The notes beneath the pieces were generated by a model. It worked only from the letters and a program-made list of their open reading frames with translations, was not told where the DNA came from and ran no database searches. A stretch of DNA of 64,000 nt, from the NCBI RefSeq assembly GCF_000374405.1, contig NZ_KB894229.1:83816-147815 (forward strand), written 5' to 3'. The position numbers and the translations under genes were made by a program. This DNA comes from Riemerella columbina DSM 16469. GTDB taxonomy: Bacteria > Bacteroidota > Bacteroidia > Flavobacteriales > Weeksellaceae. Below, one piece after another: positions 36,148 through 46,086 of this stretch (its first letter is position 1; each line of letters opens with the position of its first letter).

Positions 36148-39100
36148 TTAAATTTTGTTTTCTTCTTCTTTTCTATTTCTTACTTTTGTGTGATAGAACA
36201 CATTCGGTTTTGTACCAATTTCTTCTAGTAGGAAGTATCTTCTATCATCATTGTAGAGTTCTCTCACTTTAGAAGATTTGTCGTTCATATCTCCAAACTT
36301 CATTGCTCCTGTAGAACACGCTTTGGAACAAGCCGTTTGGAATTCGCCATCTTGCACTACTCTTCCCTCTTTTTTGGCTTCTAGAATTACGCTTTGTGTC
36401 ATTTGGATACACATAGAACATTTTTCCATCACCCCTCTAGTTCTTACTACAACATCTGGATTTAAAACCATTCTTCCTAAGTCATTATTCATATTGAAAT
36501 CAAACTTATTATTCAAATTGTATGTAAACCAGTTAAATCTTCTTACTTTATAAGGACAGTTGTTCGCACAATATCTAGTACCAATACATCTGTTGTAAGC
36601 CATTTGGTTTTGACCTTGCTTACCGTGTGAAGTAGCCGCTACTGGACAAACCGTTTCACAAGGCGCATGGTTACAGTGCTGACACATAATTGGCTGGAAA
36701 ATCACATCTGGACTTTCGTTTGGCTCAATTAAAATATCATATAGACTTGGTACATCTAAACCTCTATCAATTCCTTCTTTAACTTCAATTTTTTCCTTAG
36801 CCGAGTAGTAGCGGTCAATTCTTAACCAATACATATCTCTCGACATTCTAATTTCGTCTTTACCCACTACCGGAGTGTTGTTTTCTGCCTGACATGCAAT
36901 CACACAAGCTCCACATCCAGTACACGCGTTAAGGTCAATAGAAAGGTTAAAGTGTGGTCCATCTGTAAAGTCGAAAGTATCCCATAGGTCAATCTTACCT
37001 GCTGGCATAGACCCGCTTAAAGTATGATATTCCAATGGCTTATTCCAACCTTTGTGCTGGTCATCAAATGGCACATTTAAGAAAGTATCTAAAGACACTT
37101 CTTTAGCAATTTCATAACGACCCATTAAGGTATTTTGCAACTGCATTCCTGCAAATTCGTGCTCACCTGAAACTTTTTCAATTTTCACATTAGACACCGC
37201 GAAGTCATTACCATTAAATAATGGGTAAGCATTAACACCTGTGTTTGCTACTTTACCAGAGAACTTCTTACCATAACCTAATGCTAAACCAAATGAACCA
37301 TCGGCTTGCCCTGGTTGGATAAACACAGGTACATTTTCAATAGTTACGCCATTTACCGTAACATTGACCTTAGAACCATCTAACTGCATTCTACCGTTAA
37401 GGTCGTTTTCTAAACCTAAATCTTTAGCATCTTTAGGGGAAACGGTTAAATAGTTATCCCAAGATAATCTAGAAATAGGGTCTGGTAATTCTTGTAACCA
37501 CGGGTTGTTGGCTTGTGTACCATCTCCCATAGAAGTTTTAGTATATAATTGAAGTTCGTATGGGCTTGCTTTAAATTTCTTTAATTCTGCAATTGCACCT
37601 GAAGCATTTCCACCAGCGTAAGACAATCCCTCTCCAGCTGACACTTCATTATATGCATTATATAATCCTTTGTTAAATGATTTATCTCCTAAAATACTAG
37701 AAGCATTCGCTTTTAAGTATTTATAGTAATCATTATTCGGATGATTTTTTCCATTAGTCCAAACCAATAGAGATTCCTCTATTTGTCTACATTTATAAAC
37801 TTTCTGAATCGTAGGTTGCATAAGTGTATACACCCCAGTTTCTGGCATCATATCTCCCCAAGACTCTAGCCAGTTCGCTACTGGAATAGCAGCTTTAGCG
37901 GCTTGATACATCTCATCTTTTTTCTGAGCTATCGCAATGTGACAAGGCACTTTCTTAATCGCGTCTTTCAGTTTAGCTCCGCTTGGATGAGAGTAAATTG
38001 GGTTAACATCGTTAGAGATTAATACACCAACCTGCCCAGCATTTAACCAAGATACAAACTCGTTAAATCTCTTAGCATCAAACTCTTTAAGATAGTTGGC
38101 TTTACCTGTAAAGGCAACAGAACCTAATTTTTGGTTAATTAAATGAGCTAATACATAAGCTGCTTTTGAACCATCAGCTAAAACTATCGCTTTGCTACCT
38201 TTAGCTTGAAGTTCTTTGGCAATTTTATTCGCCACTTCATTAGAGCTAGAACCATTCAATGCATTATAAACTTCTACTAAAGTCTTATAAATATCACTTG
38301 GTTTCATTCTTAAACGCGTATCCGCATTAGCACCTGTAAGTGACATATTAGACTCTATCTGGATATGACGCAACATATTTGGCCCTGGCTTTCTTGCTTT
38401 CGCATAAGAAGTTTCAAGACTTGCCGCGTTATAATCTTCAATAAAGTTAGCATTGAATCCTACAACAAGTTCTGTTTCTGATAAATCGTATACTGGTAAT
38501 GCTCTCTTTCCAAATACTTCTTCTGCAGCGTCTAAAGCAGCCGTGTATGGAATAGCATCATAAGTTACCAATTCTGCATTCGGATACTTAGCCTTAAATT
38601 CTCCAAATAGTTTTTTGAAGGTAGGACTGGCAAAAGAATGCGATAATAAAACAATTTTCTTATTCGCTGCCTGAGCATCAACCAGGCCTTTTAAAACAAA
38701 ACTATCAACTTTGTCAAAAGTTTCATCTTTACCATCTAATTTAGGTTGCTTTAGTTTATCATTATCATATAGTGATAATAGACCCGCTTGTACTCTAGCA
38801 TTAGTTGCACCTAAACCTCCAGCGACTGGATTGGGTTCAATTTTAATTGGTCTACCTTCTCTAGTTTTAACTAAAACACTAGCAAAATCATACCCATCAA
38901 AAAATGTAGAGGCGAAATAATTCGGCACTCCTGGAATGATATTATGAGGTTTCACCACATAAGGAATTGTTTTCATAACTGGCGCCTCACACGCTGCTAA
39001 AGTTACAGCGGCAGTAGAAAACCCTAATAATTTAAGGAAATCTCTACGGCTAGTCCCTGAGTTATTCATTTTATCCTCGTTGCCCAAGAACTCATCTACT

Positions 39101-39198
39101 GGGATTTCATTTTGAAATTCCTTCTGAGCCAACTGCGCATTAAGCGATGGGTCTTTTAACTCGTGAATACTTCTGAATTGTATTTTATTTGAAGCCAT
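36148..39198 (-). CDS. actB: Alternative complex III subunit ActB (molybdopterin-like and Fe-S fusion)
   Basis: 1016-residue fusion of a molybdopterin-oxidoreductase-like domain, which carries no Mo cofactor in characterised ACIII, with an NrfC-type ferredoxin domain. A Tat signal is visible at about residues 49-72 (SRRDFLKLLGFSTAAVTLAAC), so it is exported folded. Four Fe-S clusters are predicted from CTGCGACVIACQAENNTP, CQHCNHAPCETVCPV, CIGTRYCANNCPYKVRRFNW and CSMCIQ plus later Cys residues. 22 bp after actA, 17 bp before actC. Confidence 0.95.
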   Translation of the reverse strand: MASNKIQFRSIHELKDPSLNAQLAQKEFQNEIPVDEFLGNEDKMNNSGTSRRDFLKLLGFSTAAVTLAACEAPVMKTIPYVVKPHNIIPGVPNYFASTFFDGYDFASVLVKTREGRPIKIEPNPVAGGLGATNARVQAGLLSLYDNDKLKQPKLDGKDETFDKVDSFVLKGLVDAQAANKKIVLLSHSFASPTFKKLFGEFKAKYPNAELVTYDAIPYTAALDAAEEVFGKRALPVYDLSETELVVGFNANFIEDYNAASLETSYAKARKPGPNMLRHIQIESNMSLTGANADTRLRMKPSDIYKTLVEVYNALNGSSSNEVANKIAKELQAKGSKAIVLADGSKAAYVLAHLINQKLGSVAFTGKANYLKEFDAKRFNEFVSWLNAGQVGVLISNDVNPIYSHPSGAKLKDAIKKVPCHIAIAQKKDEMYQAAKAAIPVANWLESWGDMMPETGVYTLMQPTIQKVYKCRQIEESLLVWTNGKNHPNNDYYKYLKANASSILGDKSFNKGLYNAYNEVSAGEGLSYAGGNASGAIAELKKFKASPYELQLYTKTSMGDGTQANNPWLQELPDPISRLSWDNYLTVSPKDAKDLGLENDLNGRMQLDGSKVNVTVNGVTIENVPVFIQPGQADGSFGLALGYGKKFSGKVANTGVNAYPLFNGNDFAVSNVKIEKVSGEHEFAGMQLQNTLMGRYEIAKEVSLDTFLNVPFDDQHKGWNKPLEYHTLSGSMPAGKIDLWDTFDFTDGPHFNLSIDLNACTGCGACVIACQAENNTPVVGKDEIRMSRDMYWLRIDRYYSAKEKIEVKEGIDRGLDVPSLYDILIEPNESPDVIFQPIMCQHCNHAPCETVCPVAATSHGKQGQNQMAYNRCIGTRYCANNCPYKVRRFNWFTYNLNNKFDFNMNNDLGRMVLNPDVVVRTRGVMEKCSMCIQMTQSVILEAKKEGRVVQDGEFQTACSKACSTGAMKFGDMNDKSSKVRELYNDDRRYFLLEEIGTKPNVFYHTKVRNRKEEENKI

Positions 39199-39220
39199 TT
39201 ATACTTCTAATTTTCTGTTA

Positions 39221-40573
39221 TTAATAATGACATTTACCACACTCTAGTCCGCCAATAGCATCTACGGTAATCTTAGTACCACTGCCGTACTGTTTTTTCA
39301 ACTTCTCATGTAAGTTTTTGAAATACTCTTTGTTATATCCATTATTCATATCTACCTCTGTAGTTCTATGACAATTGATACACCAGCCCATTGTAAAGTC
39401 GTTCGCCATTTGTACTACATTCATTGTATCAATAGCACCGTGACAAGCTTTACAAACTATATCCACATTTTTCGCTTTCTTAATGGTAGCCTCACCCGCC
39501 ACCACGTGCTGAGCGTGACTAAAGAATACGAAGTCTGGCATATTATGGATTCTAGTCCATTCTATTGGATGACCTTTACCTGTGTAAGATTGAGTTTCCT
39601 CATCCCATCCAGCAGCAGCATAAATCTTTTTAATTTCTCCTGTATAGAATTCTCTAGACTTACCTGGCTCTATATATTCACCTTTGTATTCTGAAATGTT
39701 TTTGTGACAGTTCATACACACATTTACAGATGGAATTTCAGATACTTTACCGTATTTCGCACTTGAGTGGCACAACTGACAGTCGATGCCATTTTCTCCA
39801 GCGTGGATTTTATGAGAGAAGTAAATCGGTTGCTCTGGCTGGTATCCTTTATAAACACCAATCCACATCAACCAGTTCCAAACACCATAAGCAGCTAATA
39901 TTGCTAACACTGCAAGCAAACCTTTACCTACATAGTCGTATTTTTCATAAAGTTCTGCAAAAGATTTAGTTTGTGTTTTTTGTAGCTCAGACAACTCATC
40001 TGCTTGATTAAGTTTCACTAATTGTCTTAACTTAACCAATAGCCAAATCAATAACGCAGCGATAAACAAAAGTGAAATAATCACAATCGTAGAATCTGTT
40101 TTCTGCTGTTGTGCTACCTTTAGAGCATCTATACTATTGGTATCTGTAGCCGCATCTGCCGCTTCTTTTGGCTCTTCTGCTGGTGGATTGGTTGTATAAG
40201 CTAAGATATCATTGATATCCTGATCAGACAGATTAGGAAACAACTGCATTTCGGTTTTATTGAATTTTTCATAAACCTCATTAGCATACTTGTCGCCAGA
40301 TTCTCTAAGCTCTTTGTTGTTTTTAATCCATTTATGCAACCAGTCCGTGTCTAGATTCTGCTCTGTTTTCAATCTATCTACTACACCACCAAGTGCCGGT
40401 CCTACCATCTGCTTATCCAAAGCATGACAGGCAGCACAATTGGTTTGAAATAGCGTTTTCCCATTATTAGGGTCGCCAGTAGCAGCGTCCTGCGCATAGA
40501 CAGAAACACTAGTTGATAGCAATAATCCTATAGCTACCAATCCCTTTTTGTAATGCTTTCTCCAACTAATCAT
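39221..40573 (-). CDS. actA: Alternative complex III subunit ActA (multihaem cytochrome c)
   Basis: Exported multihaem subunit, 450 residues. A signal peptide ending at VYAQ leads into a monohaem cytochrome c domain (CAACH), a membrane helix (about 165-185, TIVIISLLFIAALLIWLLVK), another (about 217-235), then five C-terminal haem sites: CQLCH, CMNCH, CKACH, CINCH and CGKCH. Six CxxCH motifs in total. Operon head; a -7 box lies 50 nt upstream. Confidence 0.93.
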   Translation of the reverse strand: MISWRKHYKKGLVAIGLLLSTSVSVYAQDAATGDPNNGKTLFQTNCAACHALDKQMVGPALGGVVDRLKTEQNLDTDWLHKWIKNNKELRESGDKYANEVYEKFNKTEMQLFPNLSDQDINDILAYTTNPPAEEPKEAADAATDTNSIDALKVAQQQKTDSTIVIISLLFIAALLIWLLVKLRQLVKLNQADELSELQKTQTKSFAELYEKYDYVGKGLLAVLAILAAYGVWNWLMWIGVYKGYQPEQPIYFSHKIHAGENGIDCQLCHSSAKYGKVSEIPSVNVCMNCHKNISEYKGEYIEPGKSREFYTGEIKKIYAAAGWDEETQSYTGKGHPIEWTRIHNMPDFVFFSHAQHVVAGEATIKKAKNVDIVCKACHGAIDTMNVVQMANDFTMGWCINCHRTTEVDMNNGYNKEYFKNLHEKLKKQYGSGTKITVDAIGGLECGKCHY

Positions 40574-40623
40574 TTATATAATCTTGGGTTATTAAATCGT
40601 TTTGAATTCTACATTCAGTTGTG

Positions 40624-40631
40624 CAAAAATA
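40624..40631 (-). promoter_or_regulatory. -7 box of the alternative complex III operon
   Basis: TATTTTTG on the minus strand, 50 nt upstream of the actA ATG. No clear -33 TTTG. It implies a leader of about 45 nt. Confidence 0.5.
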
Positions 40632-40737
40632 AGACTTTAACATAAAATTAACTGCTATAAAAGGGTGTAAATTATCATATTCCTTCAATTTGTAATCGTT
40701 CTAAATTAATTTTTACCGCTTTTTTTAGCTTTTTCGG

Positions 40738-40767
40738 TTGGTTTATTTGCTAGTTTTAGTATTTTTG
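40738..40767 (+). promoter_or_regulatory. Promoter of the SPOR-domain gene
   Basis: TTG at 40738-40740, a 19-nt spacer and TATTTTTG at 40760-40767, ending 21 nt before the ATG at 40789. Confidence 0.6.
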
Positions 40768-40788
40768 CGATATCATTTAATTAAAGTT

Positions 40789-41319
40789 ATGAAATCATTC
40801 CGCTATATTAGTTTATTTTTAATTGCTATATTTCAAATCAATACCACTCAAGCTCAAGTATTTACTACTAAAAAAGATACCATTTTGGGCACCGAACTCA
40901 CCTTTTCTGCTGATAGAAATGTGAGCCGCTTGATAGAAGATTTAGAAAGCAAATGCGCCAACAAAAACAATTGGCTCAAAGATAATAATAGTTCTAATAA
41001 CTCAATTGTTAACTCATCGCCAAAAAGAAAACTCAGCAATGCCGAAATTTGCAGACAAAATCCTAGAATATTAGGGGTTAAAATTCAGTTGGCATTAGTG
41101 AAAAGCAAAAAAGAAGCGGATGAAGTGGCACTTTACTTCAGACGAAGATTTCCTTATATTAAAGTACAACAAGACGCCTCACTAAGACCTAACTATAAAG
41201 TTCTGGCAGGGAGTTACTTTACTAAAGAAGATGCCGCAAAAGATTTAAGAAGTATAAGGGTCTATTTCAAAAATGCAGTACCCGTAAAATACATGATTTT
41301 CTGTGCAGAAGCACTCTAA
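40789..41319 (+). CDS. Exported SPOR domain-containing protein
   Basis: Secreted protein of 176 residues, signal peptide MKSFRYISLFLIAIFQINTT ending near TQAQ. A polar linker (about residues 60-90) leads to a C-terminal SPOR-like domain: GVKIQLALVKSKKEADEVAL, then FRRRFPYIKVQQDASLRPNY, KVLAGSYFTKEDAAKDLRSI. SPOR domains bind denuded glycan at division sites. Start is ATG 40789; the frame extends upstream through the promoter box and that part is not coding. Confidence 0.82.
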   Translation: MKSFRYISLFLIAIFQINTTQAQVFTTKKDTILGTELTFSADRNVSRLIEDLESKCANKNNWLKDNNSSNNSIVNSSPKRKLSNAEICRQNPRILGVKIQLALVKSKKEADEVALYFRRRFPYIKVQQDASLRPNYKVLAGSYFTKEDAAKDLRSIRVYFKNAVPVKYMIFCAEAL

Positions 41320-41320
41320 T

Positions 41321-41359
41321 AAAAAAAGCGATTGATAAATTAACTCAATCGCTTTTTTT
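41321..41359 (+). terminator. Terminator between the SPOR gene and uvrB
   Basis: Perfect 15-bp stem (AAAAAAAGCGATTGA and its complement) with a 9-nt loop; the descending arm supplies the T tract. It begins 2 bp after the SPOR gene stop. Confidence 0.88.
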
Positions 41360-41389
41360 CTAATCCATTTTCATATTCGCTTTTGTTTG

Positions 41390-41397
41390 TATCTTTG
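41390..41397 (+). promoter_or_regulatory. -7 box of uvrB
   Basis: TATCTTTG at 41390-41397, only 4 nt before the uvrB ATG at 41402. It implies a leaderless or near-leaderless mRNA. Confidence 0.6.
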
Positions 41398-41401
41398 TTC
41401 T

Positions 41402-43402
41402 ATGAAATTTAACCTCCATTCCGAATATAAACCTACTGGTGACCAGCCACAAGCCATTGAAAAACTAGTGAAAGACATCCAAAAAGGCGAAAAATATCAA
41501 ACTTTACTTGGGGTTACGGGTTCTGGAAAAACTTTTACCATTGCCAATCTAGTCAACCAAGTGCAGCGTCCCACTTTGGTTTTAGCACATAATAAAACCC
41601 TCGCTGCCCAATTGTTTATGGAATTTAAAGAGTTTTTTCCTAACAATGCAGTAGAGTATTTTGTATCCTATTACGACTATTATCAACCCGAAGCCTATAT
41701 TGCCAGTACGGGAACTTATATTGAAAAGGATTTAAGCATCAACGAAGAAGTAGAAAAATTAAGACTTTCTGCAACGACGAGTTTACTTTCTGGGCGTAGA
41801 GATGTACTGATTGTTGCCTCCGTATCTTGTATTTATGGTATCGGTAATCCTGCTGAATTTAATAAATCATTAATTGAGTTAGAATTAAATACCAAAATTT
41901 CGCGGACACAATTTCTTCATAAATTGGTCAATTCTTTGTACTCTCGTTCTGTGAATGAATTTGGTAGAGGGACTTTTCGTGTAAAAGGTGATGTGGTAGA
42001 TGTATTTCCCGCCTATGCAGATAATGCCGTAAGAGTAAGATTCTTTGGTGACGAGATAGATAAAATCCAAAGTTTCGACCCTGTCACAGGCAATGTGATG
42101 TCGGATTTTGATAAAATTAATATCTATCCCGCAAATTTATTCGTAACTTCTAAAGAAACAATGCATGGTGCTATCCAACAGATTCAGGATGATTTAGTAA
42201 AGCAGGTGGAATTTTTTAGCGAAGTAGGTAAACCTTTAGAAGCTAAAAGACTACAAGAGCGCACCGAATTGGATTTAGAAATGATAAAAGAATTAGGCTA
42301 TTGTTCTGGGATTGAGAATTACTCAAGGTATATGGATGGAAGGTTACCTGGGTCACGCCCGTTCTGCCTTTTAGATTATTTCCCAAAAGATTATTTAATG
42401 GTCATCGATGAAAGCCATGTGACGATTCCACAAGTTCATGCGATGTATGGGGGCGACCGAAGCCGAAAGGAAAGTCTTGTAGAATATGGATTCCGACTGC
42501 CCGCCGCTATGGATAACCGTCCATTAAAATTTGAAGAATTTGAAGCCATGCAAAATCAAGTGGTTTATGTTTCCGCCACACCTGCCGACTACGAACTACA
42601 AAAAACCGAAGGGGAATATATTGAACAAATTATCCGTCCCACAGGACTCTTAGACCCCGTAATAGAAATCCGCCCTACCCTCAATCAGATAGATGATTTG
42701 ATGGAAGAAATTCAAAAAAGAGCAGAAGTGGATGAACGGACGCTGGTCACTACTTTAACCAAAAAAATGGCAGAAGAATTGACCAAATATTTCACAAAGT
42801 TTGGCATCAGAACCCGATACATTCACTCCGATGTAGATACGCTTGAACGCATCCAGATTATGCAAGATTTAAGAACGGGATTATTTGATGTTTTAGTTGG
42901 AGTTAATCTATTAAGAGAAGGGTTAGACTTGCCTGAAGTGTCTTTAGTTGCTATTTTAGATGCAGATAAGGAAGGTATGCTACGCTCACGACGCTCTATG
43001 ATACAAACCGTAGGGCGTGCTGCAAGAAATGTGAATGGACTTGCCATTATGTATGCCGATAAAATCACTAAGTCTATGCAAAATACCATAGACGAAACCA
43101 ACTATCGTAGGGCTAAACAAATGGAATATAACCAAAAACACAACCTTACCCCACAGCCATTAAACAAAAAAATATCTGAAGTATTGGTAGGTAGAACCGC
43201 CGATTTCCCAAAACCAGAGTATACTCAAAAAGAGATATTGAAAAAAGTAGCAGAGCAACAAAGCTCTTATGGTAAAAATATTGACATTGAAAAACTTATC
43301 GCTCAAAAGCAAAAACAAATGGAAGATGCAGCCAAACAACTGGACTTTATCCTTGCGGCTAAACTGAGAGATGAGATTAACGCCCTTAAAGAAAATGCAT
43401 AA
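41402..43402 (+). CDS. uvrB: Excinuclease ABC subunit B
   Basis: Damage-verification helicase of nucleotide excision repair, partner of UvrA and UvrC. Start MKFNLHSEYKPTGDQPQAIE is the conserved N terminus. GVTGSGKTFTIANL is Walker A, VSYYDYYQPEAYI the beta-hairpin region, VIDESHVTIPQ motif II, and YIHSDVDTLERIQIMQDLR belongs to the helicase C domain. A UVR motif (MEDAAKQLDFILAAKLRDEI) ends the 666-residue protein. An upstream frame extension of five codons overlaps the promoter and is rejected. Confidence 0.97.
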   Translation: MKFNLHSEYKPTGDQPQAIEKLVKDIQKGEKYQTLLGVTGSGKTFTIANLVNQVQRPTLVLAHNKTLAAQLFMEFKEFFPNNAVEYFVSYYDYYQPEAYIASTGTYIEKDLSINEEVEKLRLSATTSLLSGRRDVLIVASVSCIYGIGNPAEFNKSLIELELNTKISRTQFLHKLVNSLYSRSVNEFGRGTFRVKGDVVDVFPAYADNAVRVRFFGDEIDKIQSFDPVTGNVMSDFDKINIYPANLFVTSKETMHGAIQQIQDDLVKQVEFFSEVGKPLEAKRLQERTELDLEMIKELGYCSGIENYSRYMDGRLPGSRPFCLLDYFPKDYLMVIDESHVTIPQVHAMYGGDRSRKESLVEYGFRLPAAMDNRPLKFEEFEAMQNQVVYVSATPADYELQKTEGEYIEQIIRPTGLLDPVIEIRPTLNQIDDLMEEIQKRAEVDERTLVTTLTKKMAEELTKYFTKFGIRTRYIHSDVDTLERIQIMQDLRTGLFDVLVGVNLLREGLDLPEVSLVAILDADKEGMLRSRRSMIQTVGRAARNVNGLAIMYADKITKSMQNTIDETNYRRAKQMEYNQKHNLTPQPLNKKISEVLVGRTADFPKPEYTQKEILKKVAEQQSSYGKNIDIEKLIAQKQKQMEDAAKQLDFILAAKLRDEINALKENA

Positions 43403-43441
43403 AAAATATTGCCCAAACTTAAAAGTTCGGGCAATATTTTA
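43403..43441. terminator. Bidirectional terminator between uvrB and pckA
   Basis: Stem AAAATATTGCCC/GGGCAATATTTT between the convergent genes uvrB and pckA. T-rich on either strand. Confidence 0.85.
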
Positions 43442-43457
43442 ATTTAAACTATACATT

Positions 43458-45050
43458 TTATAGTTGAGGACCAGCCGCTACTAACGCCTTGCCTTCCTCA
43501 TTATCTGTATACTGTTCAAAGTTTTTGATGTATTTTTCAGCCAAAGATTTTGCTTTCTGTTCCCATTCTGAAGCATCTGCATAAGTGGCTCTTGGGTCTA
43601 AAATTCCTTCCGTTACATGAGGTAATGATTTTGGATATTTTAGATTCATAATTGGAATTGTATCCGTTTCGGCTTTATCAATTGAACCATCTAGAATAGC
43701 ATCAATAATCGCTCTGGTGTCTTTTAAAGAAATTCTTTTTCCAGTTCCATTCCATCCTGTATTTACAAGATAAGCTTTAGCCCCATGTTCTTTCATTTTA
43801 CCAATTAAGGTTTTAGAATACATCGTTGGATGTAGCGATAAGAATGCCTCGCCAAACGCTGGTGAAAATGATGGTGTAGGCTCTGTAATACCTCTTTCTG
43901 TACCTGCTAACTTAGAAGTATAACCGCATAAGAAATGGTATTGTGCCTGCTCATCTGTTAAAATTGACACTGGTGGCAATACCCCAAAAGCATCTGCCGA
44001 AAGATAGATAATCTTTTTAGCGTGACCCGCTTTAGATGGCAATACAATTTTATTAATATGATGGATTGGATAAGATACTCTAGTATTTTCAGTAATTGAT
44101 TTATCGGAAAAATCTACCTCTCCATTATCTTTTACCACCACATTTTCTAGAAGTGCATCTCTCTTAATGGCTCTCCAAATATCTGGTTCTTTTTCTTCTG
44201 AAAGGTCGATAACTTTTGCATAGCATCCACCTTCATAGTTGAAAACCCCATTGTCATCCCAGCCATGCTCATCATCCCCGATAAGATATCTTTTAGGGTC
44301 TGCGGAAAGCGTAGTTTTACCTGTTCCAGAAAGTCCGAAGAATACAGCAACATCACCATCTTCACCAACATTGGCAGAACAGTGCATAGACGCCATCCCT
44401 TTAAGTGGTAGGTAATAGTTCATCATAGAAAACATACCTTTTTTCATTTCGCCACCATACCAAGTACCACCAATAATTTGAACTTTTTCTGTTAGGTTAA
44501 ACATCACAAAGTTTTCAGAATTTAAACCTTGCTTTTCCCAATTAGGGTTCGTTACTTTAGACCCATTCATTACTAGGAAATCTGGTTCTCCGTAATTTTC
44601 TAGTTCATAATGAGAGGGGCGTATAAACATATTTGTAACAAAGTGCGCTTGCCACGCTACCTCCATTACGAATCTTACTTTTAATCTAGTATCTGGATTA
44701 GTACCACAGAAAGTATCTACTACATAGAGTCTTTTGTTAGACAATTCATCGGTTACTAATTTTTTACATTCTTGAAAGACTTCATTAGTCGTTGGGATAT
44801 TGGTATCGCCCCACCAAATATTTTTTTCTGTAGTGGCATCTTTTACGATAAATCTGTCTTTAGGTGAGCGCCCTGTAAAAATTCCCGTCTTTACAGAAAC
44901 CGCTCCAGAGGTAGTTAATTCTCCTTTTTCAAACCCCTCGTTTGCCTCATTCATTTCATCCTGAAATAGTTTTTCGTAAGACGGATTATAAATGATTTCC
45001 GTGACATTAGTAATACCGTTTTTCTCTAAGTACTGTTTGATTTTTTCCAT
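43458..45050 (-). CDS. pckA: Phosphoenolpyruvate carboxykinase (ATP)
   Basis: Converts oxaloacetate and ATP to PEP and CO2, committing carbon to gluconeogenesis. The P-loop [16 protein letters not shown], the metal site in [13 protein letters not shown], and [15 protein letters not shown] are all present, as is [14 protein letters not shown]. 530 residues, normal for the ATP class. Monocistronic. Confidence 0.97.
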   Translation of the reverse strand: MEKIKQYLEKNGITNVTEIIYNPSYEKLFQDEMNEANEGFEKGELTTSGAVSVKTGIFTGRSPKDRFIVKDATTEKNIWWGDTNIPTTNEVFQECKKLVTDELSNKRLYVVDTFCGTNPDTRLKVRFVMEVAWQAHFVTNMFIRPSHYELENYGEPDFLVMNGSKVTNPNWEKQGLNSENFVMFNLTEKVQIIGGTWYGGEMKKGMFSMMNYYLPLKGMASMHCSANVGEDGDVAVFFGLSGTGKTTLSADPKRYLIGDDEHGWDDNGVFNYEGGCYAKVIDLSEEKEPDIWRAIKRDALLENVVVKDNGEVDFSDKSITENTRVSYPIHHINKIVLPSKAGHAKKIIYLSADAFGVLPPVSILTDEQAQYHFLCGYTSKLAGTERGITEPTPSFSPAFGEAFLSLHPTMYSKTLIGKMKEHGAKAYLVNTGWNGTGKRISLKDTRAIIDAILDGSIDKAETDTIPIMNLKYPKSLPHVTEGILDPRATYADASEWEQKAKSLAEKYIKNFEQYTDNEEGKALVAAGPQL

Positions 45051-45088
45051 GATATTTAGAAATTATATATTTTATTTTTGTTATCTGA

Positions 45089-45096
45089 CAAATTTA
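45089..45096 (-). promoter_or_regulatory. -7 box of pckA
   Basis: TAAATTTG on the minus strand, 38 nt upstream of the ATG at 45050. No clear -33. Confidence 0.45.
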
Positions 45097-45175
45097 ATTA
45101 TTCTAAAACTTTAAGCGTGGGTTAAAGATAATGATATTCATCAGATATCACAAATTAATTTTATATCACTATAAA

Positions 45176-46075
45176 TCAATTTATTAAATCCTTGTAATCA
45201 TAAATTATAGAAAAGCCTTTTTGCTGAAAATATTCTTTGTAACCTTTAAATTTTGACGCCATTACAAAATCTCCGCCCCACGCTCCTAAACTTTTCACAA
45301 AACTAGGGCAGTCTGGAAACCATCTATCTTTTATTGGTTTTAAACCTATTAATTGAGATATTGCCTCTTCATGTTGGGTCATAAGTTTAGAGAATTGTTC
45401 TAAATCATCACATGCCACAACTTGTCTTGTAAGATGGGTAAAAAAATCAATATTCTCCTTGGTTTTCTCTTTTGATTTGAATAGCCGAATCCCTTCTCTA
45501 GAGTCTTGTTTTTGGTTAAGATGGATAAAGATTAAATCATTTTTAAAACTAGGATTAAAATTTACCACCGAAATATTTCGTTTATTAGAGTTTAATTGAT
45601 ACAAAATCGGTTGCCCTTCTTTTGCTACTGCTATATCGTATCCACTACCTCCCAAGCATTTTTCATTGAGTTGATAGGCATCTACCATTGCCCATTGAGC
45701 GAGGTTAGCCATCAAAGTAGAGCTACTCCCCAATCCATAATTTGATGGAAATTCTAAATTGGTTTTAAAGGCATATGATGTTCCCGACTCAAATAACCTC
45801 GGATTCATTTTTTGTATAACCTTAAAAACTTTAATTATAAAGTCCGCATTCTCGGGTCTATTGGCTTCGACAATTTTCCAATCTTGATAGCTAAATCTTA
45901 AACTTAACCATAATTCATTTTGATGATAGGCTTCCCATGAAATAGTATTTCCGCCTTCCTTAATTTCCACATCCAAACTTTGTCCCCATCGGGTAGGAAT
46001 AGCAAGTGCTAACGCTCCAGAAAGAACTACATATTCAGAGGTTAAAAGAAGTTTACCATGGGAAAATAATTGCAT
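45176..46075 (-). CDS. GYDIA family GHMP kinase
   Basis: ATP-dependent small-molecule kinase related to mevalonate and homoserine kinases. FSHGKLLLTSEYVVLSGALA is the N-terminal substrate region, SNYGLGSSSTLMANLA the glycine-rich phosphate loop, and GGSGYDIAVA the motif that names the subfamily. The C-terminal GAWGGDFVMAS matches GHMP motif 3. 299 residues. It may serve the mevalonate branch of isoprenoid synthesis, but the substrate is inferred only from family. 11 bp after the epimerase-like gene. Confidence 0.9.
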   Translation of the reverse strand: MQLFSHGKLLLTSEYVVLSGALALAIPTRWGQSLDVEIKEGGNTISWEAYHQNELWLSLRFSYQDWKIVEANRPENADFIIKVFKVIQKMNPRLFESGTSYAFKTNLEFPSNYGLGSSSTLMANLAQWAMVDAYQLNEKCLGGSGYDIAVAKEGQPILYQLNSNKRNISVVNFNPSFKNDLIFIHLNQKQDSREGIRLFKSKEKTKENIDFFTHLTRQVVACDDLEQFSKLMTQHEEAISQLIGLKPIKDRWFPDCPSFVKSLGAWGGDFVMASKFKGYKEYFQQKGFSIIYDYKDLIN

Positions 46076-46086
46076 AACGATTGGGC

